NCBI RefSeq assembly: GCF_041381155.1
Contig: NC_091140.1
Span: 25,820,864-25,884,863, forward strand
Reading direction: 5' to 3'
Source: Argopecten irradians
Lineage: Eukaryota > Mollusca > Bivalvia > Pectinida > Pectinidae
DNA: 64,000 bases
Position numbers and translations under genes: made by a program. The notes beneath the pieces were generated by a model. It saw only the letters and a program-made list of their open reading frames with translations, searched no databases and had not been told where the DNA came from. The stretch's first letter is position 1. Each line of letters begins with the position of its first letter. Below, piece after piece: positions 44,727 to 56,517 of this stretch.

Positions 44727-46910
44727 ATGGGATGTTTCCTCCTCCTGATCCTCATCTCCATGGCGACATTGTCCATCCAGTCAGACTTCAGTTTACAGAT
44801 GAACAGTCTGTCAGAAGGGGTAGTCTCTGTGGAAAGTAGCACTGAGGAATGTATTATATCGTTAACAACGGAGACAGTGAACCGGATACACGAGTTAAAG
44901 AAAGATCTCAAACGGGGGAAATTTGAAATTCTTGTCGTGCATTTACAAATTCTAACGAACCAAACGAGGAATATGTCCGACATTGTTTGGACTATGTCAA
45001 AACCAGAGGGAATATCTCATACCGCGGAGGACCATTTCGTGATGACTTCATACCTCCAGAAATCGACAAAGGTAGAATATATCCAGGCCAATATGTCTTG
45101 TCTCCACATATCCCTTAATGAAACCTTACGTTTCGCTTCAAACTTTGGGGATATTTTTGAAATCTTGGGCGGTCTACACAGCGGCGAACATTCCTGTAAC
45201 GAAACCGGCAACTGTACTGAAACCTGTGGTAAGGCTGTGGACGAGCCGCTGCTGATCAACCTGACCTACCTGTGGATAGTCATCATATTACTCTATAGCC
45301 CCAACCTTGTGTACGTTCTTTATGATGCTCTACATATAAAAGAGGACAACCTTACCCACTACCACACGAAGGACTGTCCCTACAGCTTGAAAAGGTTCCT
45401 CCTTCACGTTTCCTATTATATGGTGATCTGCTGCCCATTTTTTAAGAAACATGTCAAAGGTCGCCCAGTTATTCGGACTATTTTGATTTTATGGGTTGTT
45501 GGTATGCTGTTTCAGACACTCCACGTATGTCTTCAGATGTCCAATTTATCCTCCAAGTTAGCCTATAAAGAGCTCGATGAGTGGATGTACAGATCCCTTA
45601 CAAAGGAAGCGCGCTACCGGATATATGGGGCTACAGTTATCATAGGGATTATCATTATAATTCTACTCCTCCAACTCATGCCAACCGACACGTACAAAAA
45701 ACTTTTGGACGACCCCTTCATATTCATTGCTTCATCCACCGGTACATCCAATAACTTTTTTGTGAAGAAATCGAAATTAAAACTTTTTCTGAAACACGAG
45801 GAAAAGAAACAGCTGAAAGACGGTCAAACTATGGTCGCTATGCATGCTGAACGGTTTATGCTCATTTTAAATCATCGTTTCTGGTTTTTCGTACTAAAAG
45901 AATCGTTTTCTGGTTTAATATTCAGAAACAAACTTACCTGTTTGAATTGCGCTGTGTTTTTACCTGTCTTTGTTATGTGTTTATTGTTTTTTGCGCTGAA
46001 TATCGCGGCGAACGTGCTATGGGGAGTCTATCCTTTGTTCGGCCTATTTCTATCGTGTTTAACTTTAGTCGACTCTTGGTCAGAGCTTTTTCGTATTTGC
46101 TTCCTTGCAGTTTATTTCGGGTTTTTCGTGATGGTTATTCTTGGCAATAACCTGGTGTTTGCCTTTAATATCACAATATATACAACAATGTATACTCTTC
46201 CATGCTCTTCATTCGATGATTTAGCAAAGTATTTCATGGTGTTTCCAATTCTGATATATTTTTGTTTTTACTGGAGAAAATTCATATGCTCATATAAGAC
46301 AATGCTAGATTTTATGTTTAAGATAAAAGCAGATCTTAATACCGACAATGAAAGCAACGCAGAACGTGATCATCACGAGCGCAGGTCTAGTCATGGTAAC
46401 CTGACCAAACCGGAAGTGACGAAAACAATCTCAATTGAAGAATTCGATTTTGTTTGCGGTGAATGTTCACCTGTCAGGAAGAAAGTGCTAAATCTTATGA
46501 TAAAGATAATGATGACGGGGATCTTCATGCTGCTCACATTGACCATTTTGTTTTTAAGAAAAGAGATCGACAGTTTTTCGAAAGCTGCAAAAACGGTTGC
46601 ATTTATAGTGATCATCTTGTTACCCCGAATTATAGAGAAATTGTGGACGGGCGATGAAGCAGCGACACAAGATGAACTTGAGGGCAAAATATCGAAAGCT
46701 GTTTGTCATTGGAGGACTGATAAAGGTCTAAAAAGGAAGGATGTCTGTGACGTAAAGGTCGACAATGTCAACTGTACATGGTGGAAGTTTTGTGTGGACC
46801 GTAAGAACGATTCAGACAATGAACACAACAACGAAAAGAAATATACACTTAAGGAATGTTCTGTTAGGCTAAGCATGCTTAACGAAGGAGTGGGAGGTCA
46901 AGATACGTGA
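44727..46910 (+). CDS. 727-residue multipass membrane protein, unrecognised family
   Basis: Single uninterrupted coding exon. The ATG is preceded by a pyrimidine-rich splice acceptor. Residues 1-18 look like a signal peptide (MGCFLLLILISMATLSIQS). Residues 19-175 form an extracellular domain with seven or so N-glycosylation sequons (N79, N82, N122, N131, N158, N162, N178 by hand count) and Cys-rich end CNETGNCTETC. Hydrophobic segments lie near 180-200, 222-238, 249-270, 299-318, 407-447, 454-490, 502-520, 587-610 and 622-638, giving roughly eight to ten membrane passes. Between them are cytosolic loops, a polar loop at 531-585 and a Cys-containing C-terminal tail (HWRTDKGLKRKDVCDVKVD). Length, uninterrupted frame and composition indicate a real gene. 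I do not recognise a channel, receptor or transporter motif and give no function. Confidence 0.88.
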   Translation: MGCFLLLILISMATLSIQSDFSLQMNSLSEGVVSVESSTEECIISLTTETVNRIHELKKDLKRGKFEILVVHLQILTNQTRNMSDIVWTMSKPEGISHTAEDHFVMTSYLQKSTKVEYIQANMSCLHISLNETLRFASNFGDIFEILGGLHSGEHSCNETGNCTETCGKAVDEPLLINLTYLWIVIILLYSPNLVYVLYDALHIKEDNLTHYHTKDCPYSLKRFLLHVSYYMVICCPFFKKHVKGRPVIRTILILWVVGMLFQTLHVCLQMSNLSSKLAYKELDEWMYRSLTKEARYRIYGATVIIGIIIIILLLQLMPTDTYKKLLDDPFIFIASSTGTSNNFFVKKSKLKLFLKHEEKKQLKDGQTMVAMHAERFMLILNHRFWFFVLKESFSGLIFRNKLTCLNCAVFLPVFVMCLLFFALNIAANVLWGVYPLFGLFLSCLTLVDSWSELFRICFLAVYFGFFVMVILGNNLVFAFNITIYTTMYTLPCSSFDDLAKYFMVFPILIYFCFYWRKFICSYKTMLDFMFKIKADLNTDNESNAERDHHERRSSHGNLTKPEVTKTISIEEFDFVCGECSPVRKKVLNLMIKIMMTGIFMLLTLTILFLRKEIDSFSKAAKTVAFIVIILLPRIIEKLWTGDEAATQDELEGKISKAVCHWRTDKGLKRKDVCDVKVDNVNCTWWKFCVDRKNDSDNEHNNEKKYTLKECSVRLSMLNEGVGGQDT

Positions 46911-47044
46911 TATTTAAGGGTAGGATATTGGCCTTACTTCATCATACTGGTTTGTCTTTTTAGAATGTAACATTGCAACAGTTGTAAGGTTACTTTGGTG
47001 GTCATTTACTCTATCATATTGAGCATAAAATAATGTTATTATAT

Positions 47045-47050
47045 AATAAA
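47045..47050 (+). terminator. Candidate poly(A) signal of the 727-residue protein gene
   Basis: AATAAA lies 135 bp after the TGA stop and before the minisatellite region. A short 3' untranslated region would result. Confidence 0.5.
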
Positions 47051-47388
47051 TCAAGCATTGGTCAAGAACACAAAACAAAAATGTCAAACAGTTTCGGTAT
47101 TTTTTTAATTCTGAAAGCAGGTATAATTTTGCAGTACAATTAATGCCTCCTAAGTCAGCTATAAACATTCTTTAAAAATTGCGTTATCTGTCTACCATTA
47201 AACTGTCTAAAACTAGTTATTTAAATTTGAAATGTCTTGTCTAGTACATCTTTAGCTATAGTATTGGTTTATTGTTGCCGTATATTAAAAGTAGGAGTGC
47301 CATGTATCTTTTATGATGCCGCTCTTATATATCTGTGTTCCTTTTACAATATTAGCAGTATGAGTGTTATGGATCTTTTGTAACACTG

Positions 47389-47899
47389 TGAAACAATGGA
47401 TTTTGGTGGGGGGTTAATTTTCGTGGATTTCGTGTTTTGACCAAAATCAAAATTACGTCCCCACGAAAATTGATCTTTTGAATGAAACATATTATACATT
47501 ATACAAGTGTTGGTAAGTTTATGTATTGATAGGATGATTTGTACCTCACTGCATGAAGTCTATTTCAGGGAGTAGTATAGCAAGTTCAGAGTAGGACAGA
47601 ATAGCTCAAACTAAAATAGTTTTCAAAATTTGGTAACCAATATCATAGACATATACCAACAGATAATGGATTGAATTCTATCCTAAAATTATCAATGTTA
47701 CACGATAATTGTTTCATGAATACCTGTAAAAACACCGGTTGAGTACCTACTCCAGCTTGTGGTTGTAACTGTGTTGTATGGTCGAGCATAGTTCCGCTCG
47801 AGCGATCACGCAGTACAGGTGACAGTGTCGACTGAGTATTTTAACAGTGATGTGTAAGGTCTTCTTCACGAATTTCAGTGCCAACGAAATTGTAAAAGT
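47389..47899. mobile_element. 511-bp insert in a minisatellite unit, unidentified
   Basis: The unit ...TTTTGTAACACTG breaks off at 47388 and resumes with ACTGTTGTTATG at 47900, so ACTG may be a 4-bp target duplication. The insert starts TGAAACAATGG and ends TTGTAAAAGT; its ends are only weakly inverted. The interior has TTTTCGTGGATTTCGTG and CCCCACGAAAATTG, a motif style shared with the MITEs near 38.4 and 40 kb. Class unknown. Confidence 0.55.
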
Positions 47900-47940
47900 A
47901 CTGTTGTTATGTATCTGTGGTCACTTTACAATATTAGCAG

Positions 47941-48543
47941 TGTGGAAGTTTCGATATTTTTGTATGTTGACCATGGCCATGGTGAAGTATGAGTGTATAT
48001 ATGAGCGAGTGATATTATAGAATGTTAAATACTTTAATTACCTGTGAATGCTAATTGTTATGTAATGAATTGTCGTGTTGTGCACGTGGCTACCGGAAGG
48101 GCCACATATCTATATATATTCTACTTTCACTTTCAGTTCTATCCTTTGTTTCTATTGGTTGTTTCTAAACTATCCTTTCATTGGACCGGGAAACTATAAA
48201 AGAGCGTGTCTCCTTCTCTTTCGTCAGTCTGTAGAAGCTTTCCTGCCTGAGCAGACTCACTCTTCTCTCTCTCTCTCTCGTTGTTGTCTCTATGTGTAGA
48301 GTGTGTGTTCGTTGTCGGGAGTAGCTATGTATTAGCTGACCTGTCAGTGGTGTATTGTGCACGTGCAATGTTGTAGTTTGTCATACGCTGTATGAGCGGG
48401 GCTTTGTGTCATGTATATATATTATGCGTCTTTCTACATGTTTGTATATAATAAATATCATTCGAATGTATTTCTGTTGTTCGTTGTAATTGCTTCACGG
48501 AACCCCAAATAGAACCTGGGTAGACGAGGTCACTCCTCCTACA
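47941..48543 (+). mobile_element. Solo LTR of a retrotransposon (603 bp)
   Basis: Starts TGTGGAAG and ends CTCCTACA (TG...CA). GCAG flanks both sides (47937-47940 and 48544-48547). Joining the flanks restores the minisatellite unit TTAGCAGTATGAG exactly, which fixes both ends. Inside are a TATA box (TATAAA 48195-48200) in GGAAACTATAAAAGAGCG, a CT-rich leader and AATAAA at 48450-48455, the usual U3-R-U5 order. No internal retrotransposon sequence is next to it, so it is a solo LTR left by recombination. The superfamily (Ty3/gypsy is likely from the 4-bp duplication) cannot be fixed from this alone. Confidence 0.85.
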
Positions 48544-49440
48544 GCAGTATGAGTGTCATGGATATTTTGTAATACTGTTGTTACATGTATGTATCTGTGT
48601 CCCCTTTACAATATTAGCAGTATGAGTGTCATTGATCTTTTGTAATACTGTTGTTATGTATCTGTGTCCTCTTTACAATATTAGCAGTATGAGTGTCATG
48701 GATATTTTGTAATACTGTTGTTACGTAATTGTGGTCACTTTACAATATTAGCAGTATGAGTGTCATGGATCTTTTGTAATACTGTTGTTACGTAATTGTG
48801 GTCACTTTACAATATTAGCAGTATGAGTGTTATTGATCTTTTTTAATACTGTTGTTACATGTATGTATCTGTGTCCCCTTTACAATATTAGCAGTATGAG
48901 TGTCATGGATCTTTTGTAATTCTGTTGTTATGTAATTGTGGTCACTTTACAATATTAGCAGTATGAGTGTCATGGATCTTTTGTAATACTGTTGTTATGT
49001 AATTGTGGTCACTTTACAATATTAGCAGTATGAGTGTCATGGATCTTTTGTAATACTGTTGTTATGTATCTGTGGTCACTTTACAATATTAGCAGTATGA
49101 GTGTCATGGATGTTTTTTGTAATACTGTTGTTATATATCTGTGTCCCCTTTACAATATTAGCAGTATGAGTGTCATGGATCTTTTGTAATACTGTTGTTA
49201 TGTATCTGTGTCCCCTTTACAATATTAGCAGTATGAGTGTCATGGATCTTTTGTAATACTGTTGTTATATATCTGTGTCCCCTTTACAATATTAGCAGTA
49301 TGAGTGTCATGGATCTTTTGTAATACTGTTGTTATATATCTGTGTCCCTTTACACTATTAGCAGTATGAGTGTCATGGATCTTTTGTAATTTGTTGTTAT
49401 GTACTGTGTTCCCTTACAATATTAATGTCTTGTGTCATCG

Positions 49441-50646
49441 CTGTTTTGTCATTCTTGTGCATCGCTGTTATATATTTGTACGTATTAGGGAACTAATTGG
49501 TTTACTAACCAATTAACGACTATCAGAAAATTATCTGTCCTCTCTGTAATTAACTGTATATAACAGATAATTTTAATGTCCATTGTTCCCTTTACAAAAA
49601 TGTTGCAGCTTTAATTTCATTAAATGTGCTTTAACTTGTTACAGTTGTTATACAGATTACTTCAAAATAATTGTTTTATTTATCATAACAGGAATTGTTT
49701 TAATTATTAGAGTTGTCAAATTATGTATATGTATATATATATGTCAAGCATAAGTAAACTATGGTTATTCTAATTTGTATTACAGAGTTAAGATATGTAT
49801 TGGTCATAATAAAACAATGATATATTTGAAGGTGTTTACTATTGTTAGAATAACATACCATTTTATTGTATTTTATGACTTGTTCTGATTTACATTAATT
49901 TGTTGATAATTATACAAGCCAAGGCATCAAAACAATATATGAACTACATTTAATTGGGGAAACTGGATTAAATCGTTCTGAATCTAAATATAAATTGATA
50001 CATGTACCATTTTATAACGTTTATCATGATTTCGTCACTATTTTTGCTGGAAAGTGAACGATAGCATGCTATTTGAAATCTTTGAGATATACCATTTTAA
50101 CATTAATTTACAAATCATAAATACAATATCATGATTGGTTAAAAATGATCCACACCACACCGATTAAGTAACACATGCTATATAGCCATTCTGTTGTTCA
50201 GAATGATGACAGACGTCCACTTGACAGTTATTATATAGATTGTTATTTGTTATTATAGAGACTTAATGTTTGAAAAATATATTTTGTTTTAATTAAATAC
50301 GTTTATATGCCCTGTACTCTTATTGACTTGACGGCTTGATTTATGCTTACACATTAAATGCAGCATGAAGTAAATATGTGTGCGTATGTCTTTGAATCAA
50401 ATTACGATATTTGTATTTGCACTACTTAAAGGTAGCCTCTGGACTATATTGGTTATATGTAAAAAGTAGTTAAAGCTCAATAATTATGAACATTAAACCC
50501 AAATATCAAAACATATAAATATAAGATACTCAATACATAGATGATTGTCAACAGCAATGTCAGTTTATGTATCCATACAAAACAAACAAGTGTTATTTTA
50601 TTATTGATGTCATCTTAAGATTTTGAATCAATTTTGACACCCAGTG
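49441..50646. other. Intergenic AT-rich sequence, nothing recognised
   Basis: No coding signal, RNA gene or clear repeat. Confidence 0.5.
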
Positions 50647-50720
50647 TGCTCCACTGCCGACAGATCATAAACGATACCCATCGTAAAACAATAATTTATG
50701 TTTACTCGTGTACATGTATA
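50647..50720 (+). mobile_element. Truncated end of a family A MITE
   Basis: GTGCTCCACTGCCGACAGA followed by TCATAAACGATACCCATCGT matches the left end of the element at 28472 with about 80-85% identity. Resemblance fades after about 75 bp and no partner end is seen. Confidence 0.7.
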
Positions 50721-51337
50721 CCTTATTACACAAACATTATATATGAAATTATGATTCATTCTCACTTAGCCAACATTCTGAAATTTACCTTATTATCTGG
50801 CCAACATGTCAAGTTTTACACCTGAGTGAGTTTCAGCTATAGTTTGTTCTTACGTTCTATGATAGGAAATATTTATAAAATAGACAAATTGAAGATTAAA
50901 TGGATTTGTGTAGGAAAGTTTTAGTTTTTAAACTTACATTTTCAGGTAAAAAATAGAAATATATTAATTAATAATTCGATTAAAACTTTTTTCAAATTAT
51001 CAATAACGGAACCTACATTTCAAGATGGTAACTCATTTCTTTGTTTTACAAAATGATCAATTTAGAAAAGAAAACAAATAAAATGTATGATTTCCAATTT
51101 TAATTCTAAAAATAGTGTCTTCTGTTAATTATAAATATGCTTGATAGCCTTTCTATAGAACTGGTACATATAATTAGATGTTATTTGCATTAATTACTAT
51201 CAATGCTGTTTTATCATTGTTAATTAGGCTGTTTGAGCAATAATGGTACATGTTTTCCTAATATATGAGATACATGTAAGTGTTGTTATAATTAATTAAT
51301 CGAAATAGTTAATTCTTACGTTAGTAGTGTTTTGAAT

Positions 51338-52044
51338 TATTGATGTGAAATATGGGGATTTCATAAAGCTCCTGACATTGAAAAGGTGCAAAGCAGTTTC
51401 TTTAAAAGAGTACTTGGTGTGAAGTAAAACACTACTTATGCTATGGTATATATTGAACTTAGAAGAGTTTCTTTATCTATTATCAGGAAAATTAGAAATC
51501 GAAGAAAATAATCATAGCTGAATTTTTCAGTCGAGATTGGAATTAAACAATTGTGGTTTTGGCTATACATATGATTTCGAATCGTTTCTTAAATCTGATT
51601 CTAATCTATTTAAACTCAAATTAGAAGATCTTTTTAGACAGGAATGTATGCGGTTGATAAATTATTCATCTAAAGGAAATTTATTCAAACATCTTATTTT
51701 TGTCAACCTTATTCAAATAAATCTTTAGACATTAAAGTTAAGAGAAACATATCTAAATTCCGATTATCTGCACATGATTTGAATATAGAGAGGGGAAGAT
51801 ACAGGAATATACCTAGGAATCAAAGAATATGTTCATTTTGTAATGATGATATTGAAGATGAATTCCATTTCGTTATAAAATGTTAGGTGTATGAAGATTA
51901 AATTTTATAAAACCATATTATGTCAGAAATCCTAGCTTGTTGAAGTAAATTCAATTATTAAATACACAAAATGTAAAGGAATTAAATAATTTGGGTAAAT
52001 ATATTTCTTTTGCTTTAGAAAGAAGAAAAATGCTGTCAGGTTAA
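51338..52044 (+). pseudogene. Decayed LINE reverse transcriptase C-terminal fragment
   Basis: In pieces of one strand: CEIWGFHKAPDIEKVQ and SSFFKRVLGVK, then a stop, YIELRRVSLSIIRKIR, later FRLSAHDLNIERGRYRNI, a zinc-knuckle-like ICSFCNDDIEDEFHFVIKC, and ISFALERRKMLSG before TAA at 52044. This is the conserved tail of non-LTR (jockey/CR1/RTE-type) retrotransposon ORF2 proteins. Several stops and frameshifts are present and the reverse transcriptase core is missing; a 5'-truncated dead copy. Confidence 0.8.
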
Positions 52045-52693
52045 GACCAAAAATTGTTACTGTCTCTCTCTCTATACTACAAAAGATGTAGAATTTAATG
52101 GGTTTTTATTTTTATTTTATCTCACTGACTACATTTGCAGTAAAGAACTGTACATGTGTTAAAATATGCACTGTGAAAAATGTGATGAAAAACATTACTA
52201 GTGCTGCTTCCTGATGACCTTAGGTGGAAATAATTTCAAAATAGTAGCTTTATTCTCACTATATCTCTGTAGTTACTTTTAATATCCATTCTGTTTTATA
52301 TTTATTTGTAAATTAAATAACTAAAAAAATAGTAGCTATGTTCAAAATGTCATTACTTTTTTGTCCATTCTGATATCTATTTATTCAAAAATGTTATTTA
52401 TTTAACTAATGTATTTTAAAGTAGTAGTAGCTATGTTCAAAATGTAATAAGTTTTTTTGTCCATTCTGATATATATTCATTAAAAACTCTTAACATAAAG
52501 TACAAACCCGTAAAAGTTGGAAGTTTTATGAAACAGTCTATAACTTTACCTGTAATTATCTGCTATTGTTCTATCTTTCACACCTAGTCTCACCTTGCCA
52601 ACAAAATACCTTACCTGTATGGTGTGTTCTTGTTTCTCCCACTTTTTTATGATAACATACATGTAGGGGCAGTTATGTTGTGACAGCAGTTAA

Positions 52694-53190
52694 AGGGACA
52701 ATTCAGTCTAAGAGAACATTAAACTTTGTACATATATCGGAAAAAAACCAGTTCTAATGGAAATTAAATCAGTCGGTTTTACTGTGATATGCTTGAAAAG
52801 CCCATGGTTGTGACATGTGTGTAGATGTTCAAACTCGCTCGCTGTCCGCCATTACACATTGTGGTCGAACTTCTTGTATGTCGAACCCTGTCCCTTGCTC
52901 GTAGAGTAATGCAACTTTTGTCTAGAACTGCTCAAATCGCTCTGACAGTAGTGTGTTTACCTTATTAGGTGAATTGTCTTGCCTAAAAATCATTTTATTA
53001 CCTTTTCAGTGGTTATGTAATTTATTTGTTTATCGTGCGTGACTTTGGCTCGGGTATAAAATACTTAACAATGTCTTGGAATTTGTCAATGTTTTACGTT
53101 ACATGTTTCATAAAAAATGTAGAACAATACATTTATACTATATTTTGCTTCTTGGTTAAATAAAAGAATTATCTTGAGTGAATTGTCCTT
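52694..53190. mobile_element. 497-bp MITE with TTAA target duplication (AGGGACAATTC type)
   Basis: Left end AGGGACAATTCAGTC, right end reversed AAGGACAATTCACTC. TTAA at 52690-52693 and 53191-53194. No open frame of interest. Fits a non-autonomous piggyBac-like element. Confidence 0.82.
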
Positions 53191-53619
53191 TTAAAGTTGT
53201 ATGGTCTATAACTTTCGCTCTTTTTGTCATAGTGAAAACTGTTTAAGTGTTATACATATTTTTCTCCGTCTGTCTGAGGTTTAAACTTTCTAATTTTACC
53301 ACTTTTTATAAATTTGCAGCACTGGAAGTATCTTTAATTATAAAAGTAAAAAATCATTTTAACGTGTACACGTGAAAAATAGGCTCGAAAGATACCGAAT
53401 TATTCCGAACTCTTCCGAACATCGTCGCGAAGTAAAACGAGAGTTGTGAAACCAAGAGAAAATATCAACTATTTTTCATAAACAAAATATGTGGTCGACC
53501 TCATCAGACTCTATCTACAAAGAAAATAATGCTCGAACATTACAATATTTGATACACACAACATTTTACGGTAATGTGTAAATTGGATGTTTCAAATACT
53601 CAATCTGTGGACATATACT

Positions 53620-55165
53620 AGCATGATTTGCTCACAGGGGGCCAACTCAATGAAAATGGATGTTGTCATACATTTTTTGTTTTTGGAGGATGGACTGATG
53701 AGTATATATGACAGTCATGTGATTTTTTTTTTAAAAAATACGAGATTTGAAAAATTATTAAAAAATCGGGATATGAGAAAGGGACGACAGTCGCCATATT
53801 GGATTTTTTACCCCCACCTCGATTAAAGTTAATTTTTTCACAATAGTATACCTTTTTTCCTAGAGTCATAGTCACGCATCAGTCCTCCGATAATCACACA
53901 TACCATGCAAAAGCATATAAACGATGTCTATATAGTCAAACGCAGTATTTTAATCCCAAATTACCGGTGCTTTCTGACTTGTGACATCGAAAGCAACGTC
54001 CTAGTAAAGAGCGACTAGAGTGACTTCCCCTGCAGTGTAATTCAATTGGTTTAAAGGTAGGTTTCGCCCAATGAAATATAAAGACTACGAAATTGAAATT
54101 TATCCTATACATAGATATAATCTTCAGATCATTTTCAATGCATACAGCGAACGGTATGGGTGGTCAGTTGCCTAGCTTGACCAGGAAAATACTCCTCTAA
54201 AAATAGAGCGAAGCCAAGCTTTACATAGAACATGACGTATTTTTTCCAAAACGAGGCCGCAGCAACAAACGGAAGCGTGCAACAAAATGTCAAATAGAAG
54301 TGACAGTCTTGCCACGGCATGCTTAGTTAAAAAACAACAACAACAAATCGAAGTGCGAGGGACTGTTTATACATATCATGTAATCTAAAACACTTCATGT
54401 TACTTACATACGCTCGCTAACTCTGTACACCAAATATACATGTAGTTAGTCTGCGGTTGTTTGTGCGCTGGCATATGTGTTGAAATTTAACCCACCACGT
54501 GCAATGCCGTTACACGAGTCCCAACAGATCCCGGCAAGTTCCGCTTGAGATGTGGCTTCTGTTTCTTCTATTGCTACATGTCATCTCTGAATTCAATTCC
54601 CTATAGATATCCTAGGGTGCTACCGAATCCATTATAATTTCCTCCACTTTTAGTGCGTGACAATGCGCATGCGCCAAACTTCGACAACACAATCCATCGC
54701 AGCTTCATTTGCATATTATTTTGTCTGACGGACACCGTAATAAATCAAGGATTAACTTCAATTTTGTATTCAAGACACATTTGTTCAATCTCAAACACAT
54801 AAAGAAATTAAATTGAGATATTTTAATATGTGTTTTTCATCTTTTCTTCCGCTTATCGCATTTCACAAAAAAATATTTATTTGGTTGGGCGAAACCTACC
54901 TTTAATCAGAGATATTCCAATAGGTTTATTTTCGCGGAAAATTTGAATATAAAACGTATTGGAAACCCATTGAATGACACTGCAGGGTAAGTCACTCTAA
55001 TCGCTATTCATTAGAACGTTGCTTTCGATGTCATAAGTCAGAAAGCGCCGGTAATTTTGGATTAAAATATTGTCATATATACTCATCAGTCCATCCTCCA
55101 AATACAAAAAATGTATGACAACATCCATTTTCATTGAGTTGGCCCCCTTGTGGATTTGCTCATAT
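53620..55165. repeat. Large inverted repeat, itself interrupted twice
   Basis: The left arm at about 53620-54050 and the right arm at about 54960-55165 are inverted copies (GGGGGCCAACTCAATGAAAA, ATGGATGTTGTCATAC, GGAGGATGGACTGATGAG, ATTACCGG.GCTTTCTGAC, CATCGAAAGCAACGT). The left arm has about 235 bp of extra DNA at roughly 53713-53945. The spacer between the arms holds the 847-bp element at 54055. Open frames at 53587-53826 and 54997-55194 read the same arm and are not genes. Confidence 0.88.
54055..54901. mobile_element. 847-bp non-autonomous element with TTAA target duplication (AGGTAGGTTTCGCCC type)
   Basis: Perfect 17-bp terminal inverted repeats AGGTAGGTTTCGCCCAA, with TTAA at 54051-54054 and 54902-54905. 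It sits in the spacer of the large inverted repeat. Interior open frames are short and not transposase-like. Confidence 0.9.
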
Positions 55166-56017
55166 AGGCCAGAGGAAAACGGAAACAAACACATGTGTGC
55201 TTACGCTAGTTACCTGGCTCACCACGTGCAGGTCGTGTCGAACGTCAGTCACGTGATACGATTAGGAATCCGACAAAACCTGAAGTCACTGAACATGGCG
55301 GTGATTGAAGGCGCTTTATTCAAAACCAGGAATATGTGATTCCTAGATTTCGGCTCTCTTATAGGCCGACATATGCTTTTGGGGAGCTAAATCATCAAGT
55401 TACATGTCAATGTTTAAATATCAAATGTTTAAGTTACATATCGTTACAGTGAAATTAGCAGCAATACAACTTTAAAGTCTGCTTCACATATCCCTTTCCT
55501 GGATTTTACCTGTGCTCTCTCCCACATTGCCTTGATTTTACCTGTGCAGTTCTCCCACATTACCTGGATTTTACACAATGTTTTAAGTTATCTAATTTCA
55601 TCATTATTTCAACAATATTTACATATCATATACCATTTTTATCAGCTAAGTCCATAGAAGACAGTTATACTTTATATAAGGAGATGTCTTATAGTTTTGA
55701 ATTCTAATTTCAGAAAATATTAAGAGAGTTTTTTTTTATATAGTTTTGAATTAATACATATCAGAGAGTTAAATTATAGGACATTATTTTTATTATGCTA
55801 GCAGTATATTTTATTTATCTATTTAACTATGTGCATAATACAATAATGTGCGATTGATTAAATTATTTGATTACTCTGACTTAATTTGGCCTGTTCTCAC
55901 TACTATACTTACTTATGTTAATTAACACCTGATGGCTTGGATCCATCGACTGACTACTTATTTGGTGAGTGAAGAAACAGTAATCAAATAATTAGCATAC
56001 AATCTGACTTTTTTACG

Positions 56018-56486
56018 ACGAGCCGCAGCCCTATCCCTAGTCACTTTAAACCATATAGAAAATGTCTTGTTCCACGCACTCAACGATCTTGAAGATGCTG
56101 ATGTACCACACGACACCACCGTATTCACCGACTACGTCATTACACAGTGGATAGAGCGCGACCAACCACTCTGGAACCACTTTGAGACCGAGGGCCCCCG
56201 AATAACAAACCATGTAGAAGGATGGCACAACAAACTCAAGAAGAAGGTTGAACACTCCCACCCAAATATCTACAGCATCATCCGTGTGTTCTAGGAAATC
56301 CAGGCCAACAACGAGATTACACGCATCAAACACGCAGCCGGAAGATAAACCAGACCCAGAGCCAAACGGTACCGAAACATCGACAGCCTCGAGCTCCTTA
56401 CCCAACTGAAGGAACGTTTGGAGACTGGCGCAATAGATTTGAGACAGTACACAGGTGCAGCATCCCATCTTCTGCATTTAGAGTGA
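56018..56486 (+). pseudogene. MULE-type transposase C-terminal fragment with in-frame stops
   Basis: One frame runs from about 56018 to TGA at 56484-56486, interrupted by two in-frame stops (near 56292 and 56346). Recognisable segments are WIERDQPLWNHFETEGPR, NHVEGWHNKLKKKVEHSHPN, RPRAKRYRNIDSLELL and GAASHLLHLE, typical of the C-terminal region of MULE/FLYWCH-type proteins that are abundant in some invertebrate genomes. The catalytic core is absent. A dead transposon remnant is more likely than a host gene. Confidence 0.78.
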
Positions 56487-56517
56487 TGATAACAAACTTT
56501 CATAAGTTGTGCATCTC

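Larger units (their letters stand above)
47280..49440. repeat. ~68-bp minisatellite, interrupted by two insertions
   Basis: The main array, 48544-49440, has about thirteen units with ACAATATTAGCAGTATGAG, TGTCATGGATCTTTTGTAAT and ACTGTTGTTATG. Two ending types alternate: TATCTGTGTCCCCTTT and TAATTGTGGTCACTTT. Diverged units stand at 47285-47388 and 47900-47940. The array is split by a 511-bp insert (47389-47899) and by a solo LTR (47941-48543), so it was present before both. Confidence 0.93.

Noticed and set aside
44672..44983. Minus-strand frame overlapping the start of the 727-residue protein
   Set aside because: Shadow of the long + strand coding exon.
53587..55339. Open frames sharing the peptide GANSMKMDVVIHFL at two loci
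   Set aside because: Both are the arms of a non-coding inverted repeat.
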